Source: an uncultured Bacteroidales bacterium (lineage in GTDB: Bacteria > Bacteroidota > Bacteroidia > Bacteroidales > UBA932). Taken from it: 64,000 nt of DNA. Where the stretch lies: NCBI GenBank assembly GCA_934695325.1, contig CAKUVD010000003.1:1-64000 (forward strand), in the 5' to 3' direction. Shown piece after piece: positions 17,901 to 25,371 of the stretch (the first letter of the stretch is position 1; every line of letters begins with the position of its first letter). The notes below the pieces were generated by a model. That model was given only the letters and a program-made list of their open reading frames with translations, searched no databases and was not told the origin of the DNA. A program made the position numbers and the translations under genes.

Positions 17901-20294
17901 TGGGACGCTCTCTCGATGAACCACTCTATAATGTTTTCAATCAAGTTCATCAAAGAACAAAAAGATAAGCCATGGAATTGGCAGGCATTGTCTGCCAGAA
18001 ATGATATTAAATTAGACAATGAGTCTCTATACGAGCTCTCGGATAAAGACTGGTCCTGGGAAGCAATCTCGAATAGGACAGATCTAGTGTACGACGCGGA
18101 TTTTATAAGCCATTTCATTGACAAGCCTTTGAATTGGCTCAAGATGTCCAGTCTTAACTCCTTCATACCTAATTCTTTCACATTGTCGAGACTTAAGGGT
18201 GTACAACTTAATTGGAAGGCAATATCATCTAATCCTCACTTAGACAAAGACGTTCTATGGGATTATAGGGATCTGCTCGATTGGTATGCTGTCACAAGGA
18301 ATATTGTCAACTGTTCAGATTCCGATTTTCTCACGAAATATAAGGACTATCTAGACTGGAATTTTATCTCCAACAACCCCGAATTTAATGTAACGGACAA
18401 TAATTTGCTCCTTTTTAAGGATAAAGTCATTTGGGGTAAGATTAATCAGCGTAATGATTTTAAGATATCTGAAAGAACACTTGAGTTATTCACAGATGAA
18501 CTTGATTGGAGCAAGATATCCGAATCACATGAGATTATATTTACAGAAGCCTTGATAGAAAAATACAGGGGAAACTGGGATTGGACAAAACTTCGCAAGA
18601 ACAGTCAAGTCGTTGATCGTTTGTCGGATACGCTTTCTAAATACAAAGCGGGGTTCAACTGCTCAGAATTTATTGAGCAATTTACAGAAAGAAAGCCATA
18701 TATTTATCACTTTACACACATGTTTCCCAATGCCCTTAACATCATCAAAGGCAGAAAGATACTTAGCAGAAACAAGTCGTTAGGCCACTTTGCAAATGCT
18801 GCTGGCTCAAACGTAAATAGAAGAGGAACTGCTCACGATTATGCGAGATTCTACTATAGACCACAGACCCCAACTCAATTCTATAATGAGTGCCTTGGAA
18901 TGGATAAAGAGTCGGGGGAATGGAGAACATGGTGGTATGACGGAGAATATTACAAGAAATGGAAAACTTATTATCCTCAAGCCTTGAGGTTGGAATTGCC
19001 TAAATGCCCAATGCCCGTTTTCTTCAAATTCTCTCTTGAAGAAGTTATTGCCAAAATGCCAGATATATGCTACTACAGCACTGGTAATATGCAAACAGAT
19101 AGGGCGGAGGTGATCAAGGTGACAGATAATCCCAATAGGCTGAATGCACAAGATCTCTATTCAACAGTTAAAGATGGTGTAGAGGTCTATAAACAATACT
19201 CTCAACAAGAATTCTTAGTGTTGAATGAATTTGATTTTTCAAAGTTAAACGACTTCCAAATAATATGTTATGATTCCGAACAAGCCAACATTCTTAAATC
19301 TCAATTGCATGGGGATCCTATATGCGATAAAATCGAGGCAGGCGGATATGATATCTATCACCGCAACAACCGACCACTAACCATAACGGAAGATGATTTT
19401 TCTATTTCTATCTCATCGGGATATCGTGAAGACAGCGCATGCCTTTCGGTTCGCGGAGATGGCATCAGTTCCGTTGTAGTTCTTAATCCTGATAACATTA
19501 AACGCGAAACCTCCTCCTGCATATCTGCATATCCAAGCATCTCTCTGAAGAAACCACTTTGTAATGTGGAGGTGGTATTCACTGATGAACGAGGCCGAGA
19601 ATGGATCGTGTACAAACAGCCAGATTTAATTGCATCTTCAATAGCTATTGACGAATCGCCTTTAGGCCATTTCTCAAATGAGAAAGGACTCAGAGACCTC
19701 TTCAATTCTCAAGTTCGACACTATACCATTAAGGAACATACAAGAATGGTGTGTGAACAATTTATGAAGTACTTTAGTTCGGCTAATGTGCCTATTAGAC
19801 GTGATCTTCTGCTCGTTTTCTTGACGCTTCATGATATTGGAAAGCCTATTGCAGAGCAAGCGGGAAATAGAGAAGAACAGTATGAGTATACCTCTAACAT
19901 CATTAGGAAAATATCGCTTGATTGCTGTGGAAACCATTATACAGAAAACGATCGCCAAATTCTCTTGTCGTTGCTTCAGGGCGACTATATAGGAGATTAT
20001 TTCAAGGGAATCGTTAATGTCGACAAGACTGTCGATCAATTGTCAAAGCTTGCATTGATGGCAAATATGCGACTTTCCGATTACTTATATCTTTACATGA
20101 TATATTATCAGTGTGATGCAGCCTCTTACACCGCTGATGCCGGAGGTTATAAATATCTTGAACCACTATTCGAGTATGACGATCCTTTAACAAAGACTTT
20201 TGATTCAGATGAAGGACTTATACGGATGTCAGATAATTATTGGAAAAAGTATATAGAATTAAAGAACAACGTCTATGATAGAGAAAATCTGTAA
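14973..20294 (+). CDS. Giant fusion: Trp-rich repeats, DarT-like ADP-ribosyltransferase, HD domain
   Basis: A 1773-residue protein in four parts. Residues 1-340 are unrecognised. Residues about 345-1205 hold roughly twenty degenerate units of the form W-D/E-W-x2-L/I-S/T, for example NWDWDALSMN, KWDWVFLTKN and YWDWAQLTEK. Residues about 1240-1450 resemble DarT: YHFTHMFPN (H-x-T...N NAD pocket), HDYARFYYRPQTP, and TDRAEVIKV carrying the likely catalytic Glu. Residues about 1585-1720 form an HD domain (KEHTRMV, then LHDIGKP). DarT enzymes ADP-ribosylate bases in single-stranded DNA. The repeats could sense or bind a target, and the HD domain may act on nucleotides or nucleic acid; both are inference. 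Overlaps of 22 bases upstream and 20 bases downstream place it in a strict operon. Confidence 0.8.
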   Translation: MDWQKIIDSCELIYASKPQDEQLRKWSLKTTRCDVSGYDAFPLDDIDIVICSVLKGHDGRLAEFDLATILGFNVVDNFDSCPKRYADKAELTLFRKIAQSVIDWGLILREKTDCAPAIYSLTAIGQIALDQNQKFKFYTGHINLYENFGINADGAQEGSFFPFQSALNIQSALSGKTDLAYENVPNNFNILDDSELAKRISSQSNGVYNFFSIRQTSWYDITSCNVDYRIYCYDNESYPLIFVDGRLSRETTELLNRPYNAALKSNKVEWGNYLHLLNDDDVILSYESLTPFLDILSPKDILNFSHRVKWDDADLFDYFVKAADASDWRNISMLSPVPIIENNIGKTCFWDWIVLSKRLSPEFVIQHSSDYNWDFNLISNRDDFEVDDYKKLLGNEKLKGTDWDWEILLPILGQQYVVDNIDRLDFDLNEFTRNEIATASLLIPRYPEKNWDFKFISANYDLPFIIEHISDFETEDDNGKHHNSLDLLVVLKRACSSADYVAMFCDSDKVRQVYLDNHYTFPGYSANTERFVWTDSLIKWCESLEIIQWNGGRYVPGFEVNPALIWDNSFFANHSGKITNGRGFTHISSKITDCRIVDQYSDFQWDWGAISSNINLTSNEDFVKKHIQDFNLNVLLPNLKVEFLTDLFENNNLATLLDENSWIFTTNIAPVEFVRRHLDYKWEWHILTKRFYATLNINAIGNPKWVGKWDWVFLTKNLDVDKILANIDDYKEYWDWAQLTEKLDKEFILNNLGDYYEYWDWEHLLDKRLDCSDLSFSNYLPAIAACLSRMAEEDCSNYWAIITRKFTYDELDDLIRISFNMHMTDIFKWDYLDFYNRDEFNLREYLESDIELIDWHAISGCNKIEKEFSWDEKLFSEKIWFDDVSLFLKDEDFKWDFKNLSKVQIFYSNSKVLTIKPQLWDWSYICSTSPIFLKGKDFMKTFRRFSRYLDYQVLSSRQDTGLNESLIEERISMNWDWDALSMNHSIMFSIKFIKEQKDKPWNWQALSARNDIKLDNESLYELSDKDWSWEAISNRTDLVYDADFISHFIDKPLNWLKMSSLNSFIPNSFTLSRLKGVQLNWKAISSNPHLDKDVLWDYRDLLDWYAVTRNIVNCSDSDFLTKYKDYLDWNFISNNPEFNVTDNNLLLFKDKVIWGKINQRNDFKISERTLELFTDELDWSKISESHEIIFTEALIEKYRGNWDWTKLRKNSQVVDRLSDTLSKYKAGFNCSEFIEQFTERKPYIYHFTHMFPNALNIIKGRKILSRNKSLGHFANAAGSNVNRRGTAHDYARFYYRPQTPTQFYNECLGMDKESGEWRTWWYDGEYYKKWKTYYPQALRLELPKCPMPVFFKFSLEEVIAKMPDICYYSTGNMQTDRAEVIKVTDNPNRLNAQDLYSTVKDGVEVYKQYSQQEFLVLNEFDFSKLNDFQIICYDSEQANILKSQLHGDPICDKIEAGGYDIYHRNNRPLTITEDDFSISISSGYREDSACLSVRGDGISSVVVLNPDNIKRETSSCISAYPSISLKKPLCNVEVVFTDERGREWIVYKQPDLIASSIAIDESPLGHFSNEKGLRDLFNSQVRHYTIKEHTRMVCEQFMKYFSSANVPIRRDLLLVFLTLHDIGKPIAEQAGNREEQYEYTSNIIRKISLDCCGNHYTENDRQILLSLLQGDYIGDYFKGIVNVDKTVDQLSKLALMANMRLSDYLYLYMIYYQCDAASYTADAGGYKYLEPLFEYDDPLTKTFDSDEGLIRMSDNYWKKYIELKNNVYDRENL

Positions 20295-20970
20295 TGACAA
20301 CATTTTCAACTCCAAAGCACAGACCATAGTCAACACTGTTAACTGTGTCGGTGTAATGGGAAAAGGAATTGCTTTGGTTTTCAAATTGAGATACCCCGAC
20401 ATGTTTGCCGAATATGCCGAGTTATGCAAGAAACATCTGATTATCCCTGGCAAGTTATGGCTCTATAAAGGGGAGAAAGACGCCCCTTGGGTGCTTAATT
20501 TCCCAACGAAATTTCATTGGAAATATCCCAGCAAGATAGAGTATATTGAACAGGGATTGCAAAAATTTATAGACACATATAAAGACAAAGGTATCACTTC
20601 CATAGCCTTTCCAATGCTTGGAACCCATAATGGTGGACTGGACAAGACGGAGGTCCTCAAACTGATGGAGGAGTATCTCAACAAATGCGACATTCCTATA
20701 GAAATCTACGACTATGACCCGAATGCCCCTGATGATCTGTTTGAGGAATTTAAGTCTAAATGGAACGGGATACCTAAGGACATGCTCAAGTCTCAGACTG
20801 GCATTAGGACCCAAAAGCAAATCGACACCATCGACCATGCGGTTAATTCTGACAGCATAAGGTCTATGATATCTTTGATAGATTATCCCGGTATAGGAAT
20901 AACTACTATGCTGAAATGCTTCAAGCTTGTCATGAAGGGCTCCACGCCTGAAAGCACCCTGTTTGACTGA
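20275..20970 (+). CDS. DarG-like macrodomain protein
   Basis: A macrodomain of the ALC1/DarG type covers residues 1 to about 155 of 231: IVNTVNCVGVMGKGIAL near 19, then AFPMLGTHNGGL near 112. In DarTG the macrodomain removes ADP-ribose from DNA and the C-terminal part binds DarT. Here the C-terminal 75 residues (DTIDHAVNSD, then IDYPGIGITTM) are short compared with standalone DarG. The start lies 20 bases inside the upstream DarT-containing gene. The natural reading is an antidote that reverses or restrains the fused toxin domain. A stem-loop follows the gene and ends the operon. Confidence 0.85.
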   Translation: MIEKICNDNIFNSKAQTIVNTVNCVGVMGKGIALVFKLRYPDMFAEYAELCKKHLIIPGKLWLYKGEKDAPWVLNFPTKFHWKYPSKIEYIEQGLQKFIDTYKDKGITSIAFPMLGTHNGGLDKTEVLKLMEEYLNKCDIPIEIYDYDPNAPDDLFEEFKSKWNGIPKDMLKSQTGIRTQKQIDTIDHAVNSDSIRSMISLIDYPGIGITTMLKCFKLVMKGSTPESTLFD

Positions 20971-20998
20971 TGCTTACACCTTCCGGATAAGTTGGTAT

Positions 20999-21044
20999 GT
21001 AAACTTTCCCTTCTTAGAAACGGCTACAAAAAGGGGAAGTTTAC
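20999..21044 (+). terminator. Stem-loop after the macrodomain gene
   Basis: Arms GTAAACTTTCCC and GGGGAAGTTTAC pair at 11 of 12 positions across a 22-base loop, 28 bases after the stop. The T-run is poor, so strength is uncertain. The following stretch 21045-21202 holds nothing I recognise. Confidence 0.5.
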
Positions 21045-21202
21045 GCCATCTTCTGCCCGAGTGCAAGGATTTTTACAAATGAAGTTCTAGGAAATATCTT
21101 CAGCATTTCCCATCGCAGAATGAAACAGAAACATCCCGAAGAAAAAGTTATCAACAGCCTTCAGGTTGTGTCAGATGGCGCCAAACAAGTGCATTTTTGT
21201 CT

Positions 21203-21218
21203 GAACCGCATTTGAACC
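21203..21218 (+). repeat. Arm-like motif left of the first direct repeat
   Basis: GAACCGCATTTGAACC differs at two positions from GTACCGCATTTGTACC at 21399-21414 and resembles GTACCATATTTGTACC at 53165-53180. Exactly 38 bases separate it from the direct repeat at 21257, the same spacing as at the right end of the element. It may be an integrase arm site belonging to a neighbouring element on the left. Confidence 0.5.
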
Positions 21219-21256
21219 ACTCCCCTACTATAAGGCTATTAGTCAAGATATTAGTT

Positions 21257-21352
21257 ATTCTGCGTCGGAAAATAGCCGAATATCAAAATCCATCGAAATA
21301 AAGCAGAAAAGTGCTAAATATCAGTTTCTTACCTCCGAGGTAAAAGTTTAAC
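21257..21352 (+). repeat. 96-bp direct repeat, left copy (probable attL)
   Basis: Bases 21257-21352 match 53219-53314 at 90 of 96 positions, in the same orientation and without gaps; the six differences are all transitions, clustered between 21298 and 21326. Both copies contain the 15-bp inverted repeat TTACCTC-C-GAGGTAA (21329-21343). With a tyrosine recombinase gene 1.1 kb inside, the pair most likely marks the ends of an integrated element. Confidence 0.75.
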
Positions 21353-21396
21353 GATTATTGATATTTTAATGCTTTTCTACGCTTTTCTGTCTTGAT

Positions 21397-21427
21397 TTGT
21401 ACCGCATTTGTACCTTATGCGGTACAA
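21397..21427. repeat. Inverted repeat with arm-like motif, left end of element
   Basis: TTGTACCGCA and TGCGGTACAA form a perfect 10-bp inverted repeat around an 11-base centre. The left arm and centre include GTACCGCATTTGTACC (21399-21414), the motif also seen at 53165-53180 and, with two changes, at 21203-21218. It lies 46 bases inside the direct repeat and is a candidate recombinase or excisionase binding site. Confidence 0.55.
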
Positions 21428-21541
21428 TATTTCACGTCTTTTCGACCACACCGCCGAAGAACTCCGCAGGTTGGACAACGTTGAACAACCTTGAACAAAG
21501 ATGGACGCTAAAAATCGTAGACGAAGCCCAAGTAACCCGCT

Positions 21542-22450
21542 ATGGACACACCAAGAAGAACCTACCGCAAAATCTGCCAGCATTGCGGAAAAGAATTCAT
21601 CGCCTACACATCAGCGACAGCCTACTGCTCGCACCGCTGCTCCGGACTTGCCGACAAGCTCCGCAAGCGTAACGACCGGCTCAAATCCACCACACAGGAA
21701 GTCCGGGAACTTCAGCGCCAGGCCCTGCTCGACAAGAACTTCCTGACACTCACAGATGCCGCCAGGCTGATGCAAATCTCACGCACCACCCTCTACCGCA
21801 TCATAGAACTCAACAGCATCCCGCTCAAACGCTTCACCGACCGCACAATCCGCATCTCCAGAGAGGACCTCGACAAGGCGGCGAACCGACAAGTAACACT
21901 CGAAGACACCACCATCACCGAGAAAGAGGCCATCCTCACCAACTGGATGACCAAGGAGCAGATAATAGAGGAATACGGCATCACCTTGAGCTGGCTCTAC
22001 TCCACCACCAAACGCCTCGGCATCCAGCCACGCATCATCGGCTGCAAGAACTTCTACGAAAAGACACAGATGGACAAGATCTTCACCCGTGAAGACTACG
22101 CCGATCCCGAAAAATGGTACACCTTCGACCAGCTCCGCGAGCAAACCGGAATGCTCACCGAATCCATCTGTGACTTCTGCAAGGCGCACAAAATCACCCG
22201 TGAGCGCAAGAACGGCATAACCTACGTCGCCAAACGCCAATGGGACAACGCCAGAGGCACAAACATCGACACCGACAAATTCATCACAATGAAAGAAATC
22301 ACCGCCACCTACGGCCTCTCACGCAACCACCTCTACACAATTTTCAAGGAGAACGGAATCGAAAGAGTAAAATTTGGTAATTTTGTATACTTCAACAGAG
22401 AAGAGGTCCACACCCTTCTCACAAACAGAAAGCAAAATGGGCGCAGTTAA
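21542..22450 (+). CDS. Multi-HTH protein with N-terminal zinc site, beside integrase
   Basis: The N-terminus of this 302-residue protein has a CQHCGKEF...YCSHRC cluster (about 11-34), probably a zinc ribbon. At least three excisionase-type HTH units follow: LTLTDAARLMQISRTTLYR near 68, a segment near 145 (WMTKEQIIEEYGIT), and ITMKEITATYGLSRNHLYT near 250. Such proteins sit directly before tyrosine recombinases in Bacteroidota elements and may act as recombination directionality factors or regulators. It overlaps the integrase start by 14 bases, so the two are coupled. The GC content is clearly above that of the left arm. Confidence 0.75.
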   Translation: MDTPRRTYRKICQHCGKEFIAYTSATAYCSHRCSGLADKLRKRNDRLKSTTQEVRELQRQALLDKNFLTLTDAARLMQISRTTLYRIIELNSIPLKRFTDRTIRISREDLDKAANRQVTLEDTTITEKEAILTNWMTKEQIIEEYGITLSWLYSTTKRLGIQPRIIGCKNFYEKTQMDKIFTREDYADPEKWYTFDQLREQTGMLTESICDFCKAHKITRERKNGITYVAKRQWDNARGTNIDTDKFITMKEITATYGLSRNHLYTIFKENGIERVKFGNFVYFNREEVHTLLTNRKQNGRS

Positions 22451-23540
22451 AGTGACACTCCGAAAACGGGAATACGCCAGCGGCAAAGTCTCCCTCTACC
22501 TCGACTTCTACCCGGCCATCCGCAACCCCAGGACAATGCAGATGACACGCCGCGAATACCTCGGCATCTACATAATGAAAAGTCCGCGCACAGCAGCGGA
22601 CCGCAGAGTCAATGCCGCCAAGCTCAAGCAGGCCGAAGCCATCCGCGCCCAGAGAGAAATATCCCTAATCAACGAACAATACGGATTTCTCGACAAAGGC
22701 AAGGGAATGATGAACGTCCTTGAATATTTCTACTCCATCCTACACGGCCACGACAAGAAATGGCGCATAGTCTATGAACACTTCAACATATTCGTAAAAG
22801 GCCAATGCAGCTTCGACGAACTCACCGTAGATTTCTGCAACAAGTTCCGTGACTACCTCGGCACCACCACACGCATCAAGAGCGACCGTCTCAAACTCTC
22901 CCAGAACTCAGCCGCAGGGTACTGGAGCACATTCCGCGCATTCCTTGCCATCGCCTTCAAGGAAGGCTACCTGAAAGAGAATGTCAATGACTATCTCGAC
23001 AAGATAGAAACCCGGGAGACAAAGCGGGAATACCTCACGCAAGAAGAACTCCAGAAACTTGCGGACACTCCTTGCGACTACCCTGTTCTCAAATCCGCCT
23101 CCCTTTTCTCCTGCCTCACCGGGCTCCGATTGAGCGACATTCTCCAGCTCGAATGGCATCACATCCAGGACTACCCTTCCGGAGGCAAATGCATCCGCAT
23201 CAAGACAGAAAAAACCGACACCGAGGCCACAATCCCCATCAGTGACCAGGCTCTCGAACTCTGCGGCACTCCATCAGAAGGCAAAGTCTTCAAAGGCCTC
23301 ACAAGGCAGCTCGTCAACGGACGGCTGAAACCCTGGATAAGATCAGCAGGAATCGACAAATACATCACCTTCCATTGCTTCCGCCACACTTACGCCACCC
23401 TTCTCATAGCCGGAGGAGCCGACATCTACACCGTCAGCAAGATGCTTACCCACAAGAACGTCAGCACCACCCAGATATACGCCGACCTTGTCAATGAGAA
23501 AAAGAAGCAGGCCTCCGAAATCATAAAAATCAAGGAATAG
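22437..23540 (+). CDS. int: Tyrosine recombinase (element integrase)
   Basis: With the ATG at 22437 the protein has 367 residues, beginning MGAVKVTLRKREYASGK, the normal N-terminus of Bacteroidota integrases with an arm-binding beta domain. A SAM-like core-binding domain occupies about 90-180. The catalytic residues are present: Arg in TGLRLSD near 228, Lys in RIKTEKT near 257, HxxR in HCFRHTYAT near 313, His in THKNVSTTQ near 338, and the nucleophile Tyr in QIYADL near 347. It should catalyse integration and excision at the 96-bp repeats. The start lies inside the preceding HTH gene. Confidence 0.92.
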   Translation: MGAVKVTLRKREYASGKVSLYLDFYPAIRNPRTMQMTRREYLGIYIMKSPRTAADRRVNAAKLKQAEAIRAQREISLINEQYGFLDKGKGMMNVLEYFYSILHGHDKKWRIVYEHFNIFVKGQCSFDELTVDFCNKFRDYLGTTTRIKSDRLKLSQNSAAGYWSTFRAFLAIAFKEGYLKENVNDYLDKIETRETKREYLTQEELQKLADTPCDYPVLKSASLFSCLTGLRLSDILQLEWHHIQDYPSGGKCIRIKTEKTDTEATIPISDQALELCGTPSEGKVFKGLTRQLVNGRLKPWIRSAGIDKYITFHCFRHTYATLLIAGGADIYTVSKMLTHKNVSTTQIYADLVNEKKKQASEIIKIKE

Positions 23541-23566
23541 CACGAAAAATATAGAAAATCATCTTG

Positions 23567-23583
23567 TACTACAACTTGTAGTA
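23567..23583. promoter_or_regulatory. Palindrome after the integrase
   Basis: TACTACAA-C-TTGTAGTA is a perfect 17-bp inverted repeat, 26 bases after the integrase stop and 33 bases before a terminator hairpin. Its form suggests a protein-binding site; the ligand is unknown. Confidence 0.4.
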
Positions 23584-23615
23584 TAGGATTCAGACGCTAA
23601 TATTCAATGATATTT

Positions 23616-23650
23616 GCCCACGAAATAACAGTCGTGGGCTTTCTCTTTTT
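23616..23650 (+). terminator. Rho-independent terminator after integrase
   Basis: Perfect 8-bp arms GCCCACGA and TCGTGGGC with an 8-base loop are followed by TTCTCTTTTT. It separates the integrase unit from the next HTH operon. Confidence 0.85.
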
Positions 23651-23698
23651 ATAAGGCGCCAAAGAAAGGAACGACTCGCGACATAAAAACGAAATTTT

Positions 23699-24049
23699 AT
23701 GTCAGCATACACATTTGAAGAACTGCCGGCAGTCATAGCGACGCTGGTAGAAGAAATCCGAGGCCTCAAATCCACGGTCGAATCCGGCCAGAAGAACGCA
23801 AAGGCCGACAACGCCAGCCCGTGGATGACACTGAAGGAATTCCAGCAGTTCCATCCCGAACATCCCGCAGCACCGACCGTCTACGGCTGGGTAAGAGGCG
23901 GACTTGTCCCCTACTACAAGAAAGGCAAGAAGCTCATATTCAAGCGTCAGGAGATCGAAGACTGGCTCAATGCCGGACGACAGAAGACAGACATCGAAAT
24001 GGAGACCGAAGCCATCAACTACATAAACCACAGGAGGGCTGGAAAATGA
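23699..24049 (+). CDS. Small HTH (excisionase/MerR-like) protein
   Basis: The first 40 of its 116 residues include a short helical, possibly coiled segment (VIATLVEEIRGLKSTVESGQ). Residues about 45-95 form a winged HTH of the excisionase type: MTLKEFQQFHPEHP, then VYGWVRGGLVPYYKKGKKL and KRQEIEDWL. Proteins of this form accompany integrases in Bacteroidota mobilizable elements. The stop overlaps the start of the next HTH gene as ATGA. A role in excision or in replication-module control is likely but not shown. Confidence 0.7.
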   Translation: MSAYTFEELPAVIATLVEEIRGLKSTVESGQKNAKADNASPWMTLKEFQQFHPEHPAAPTVYGWVRGGLVPYYKKGKKLIFKRQEIEDWLNAGRQKTDIEMETEAINYINHRRAGK

Positions 24050-24456
24050 GCGAGCCAAGACAAATCGGAGACATAATGCTCCAGATAGCATCCAACCCGG
24101 AAGACGACTTTGGGAAATTACTCCGCCATTGCCCCTTCATCCAGAAAGAACTGATGGCAAGAGGCCTGATGAGCTTCGACGATCTCACAGACAAGGAATG
24201 TGACCGCCTGATTGAAAGCGACACTCATGAGAATGCACCAGACAACTCATTCTTTGACAATCTCATTGACGGTCAGGACGTGATGATGCGCCTGCACATC
24301 AGTCAGCGCACACTCCAGACACTGCGCTCGAACGGAACCATCCCGTTCATCAAGATAGGTCACAAAATCTGGTATCACCGGGAAGACCTCGAACGCATAC
24401 TCCGTGACAACTACACAATGTTCAAAATCGAAGAACGCTATGGAAAAGACCATTGA
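24046..24456 (+). CDS. HTH_17-type protein, second of the pair
   Basis: A protein of 136 residues; the ATG at 24046 overlaps the previous stop. Residues about 80-125 are an excisionase-type HTH (DVMMRLHISQRTLQTLRSN, then KIGHKIWYHREDLER). The N-terminal 70 residues are acidic and unrecognised. It overlaps the following primase-like gene (start 24440) by 17 bases, so the HTH pair, primase and DUF3987 genes read as one transcription unit. Confidence 0.7.
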   Translation: MSEPRQIGDIMLQIASNPEDDFGKLLRHCPFIQKELMARGLMSFDDLTDKECDRLIESDTHENAPDNSFFDNLIDGQDVMMRLHISQRTLQTLRSNGTIPFIKIGHKIWYHREDLERILRDNYTMFKIEERYGKDH

Positions 24457-25369
24457 CAGAAATACACTTCTCGCGCACACCCTCTGGGGCATTGACATCT
24501 ACGCCCACATACTGAGGAAATACTACCCCGACGAGACAGTCATCAAAGTAACCGGAAGGGACTGCGGAATCTGCCGCAATCCTTTCGCCGGAGGCGGCCG
24601 AACCCTGCACATCTGGTTCGCGAAGAACGACCCCACGGCAAGACTCAGCGCCGAAACCACATTCCACCACGATGACACTGGCACCATCCCCGACGGAGAC
24701 GCGCTTGACTTCGCCGCACTCTTCTACCGCCAGACAGGACAAGAACTTCTGATGACGCTGAACAGGGAAATGCACCTCAATCTTGACGGCAGTCACAACC
24801 AGTATGACAAGCCAACTCAGGAGTCAATATCCAAAGGCCCAAGATTCTCGTTCTTCAAGGCACCGATAACAAACACGAAATCCTACAAGAGCATCACCAT
24901 ATTCGATGCCTACAACTACATCGTCGGGCCGTATGCCAAGACACAGACCGAACACCTGCGAAGCATACAGGACAAGAAAAGGGCGAGAAACTACAAGGCG
25001 GCCAACTTCGCCTACGCCACCTTCTGCGGAGAGTTCGATGTCAGAGCCAATGACAAGATCAAGTCCATATCCGGCCTCCTATGCCTTGACTTCGACCATA
25101 TACCACAACTTGAAGTCAATTTTGAAAAGCTATTGCAGGACAAATACTTTGAAACTGCACTTCTTTTCCGAAGCCCCTCCGGAGACGGACTCAAGTGGAT
25201 AATAGAAATCCACCGCAAGGAACTCTCCCACAGCGACTACTTCCGCGCCGTATCACACTACATCACGAGCGCATACGACATCACACCCGACCAGTCAGGC
25301 AAGGACATATCGCGTCCCTGCTTCCTTCCATACGACCCCGGCGCATACATCGACGAAAATTATCTCTGA
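24440..25369 (+). CDS. VirE_N / BT4734-like primase-type protein
   Basis: Starting at the ATG at 24440 this has 309 residues. The N-terminal part has GRDCGICRNPFAGG near 40 followed by LHIWF, a zinc-ribbon-like region. The BT4734/VirE N-terminal domain follows with GLLCLDFDHIP near 213, where the two Asp residues match the DxD metal site of archaeo-eukaryotic primases, and LFRSPSGDGLKWI near 240. In Bacteroides transposons this family is paired with DUF3987 and is thought to serve element replication. The stop lies 2 bases before the DUF3987 start, and a longer upstream start in the same frame is unlikely because it would enter the HTH gene further. Confidence 0.8.
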   Translation: MEKTIDRNTLLAHTLWGIDIYAHILRKYYPDETVIKVTGRDCGICRNPFAGGGRTLHIWFAKNDPTARLSAETTFHHDDTGTIPDGDALDFAALFYRQTGQELLMTLNREMHLNLDGSHNQYDKPTQESISKGPRFSFFKAPITNTKSYKSITIFDAYNYIVGPYAKTQTEHLRSIQDKKRARNYKAANFAYATFCGEFDVRANDKIKSISGLLCLDFDHIPQLEVNFEKLLQDKYFETALLFRSPSGDGLKWIIEIHRKELSHSDYFRAVSHYITSAYDITPDQSGKDISRPCFLPYDPGAYIDENYL

Positions 25370-25371
25370 AG

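Noticed and set aside
21147..21156. TTATCAACA as a DnaA box / origin
   Set aside because: A single near-match without further boxes or an AT-rich unwinding region.
21389..21490. tRNA 3' end as integration target at the left repeat
   Set aside because: Neither direct repeat contains a T-loop or CCA-like tRNA end; the target seems to be intergenic.
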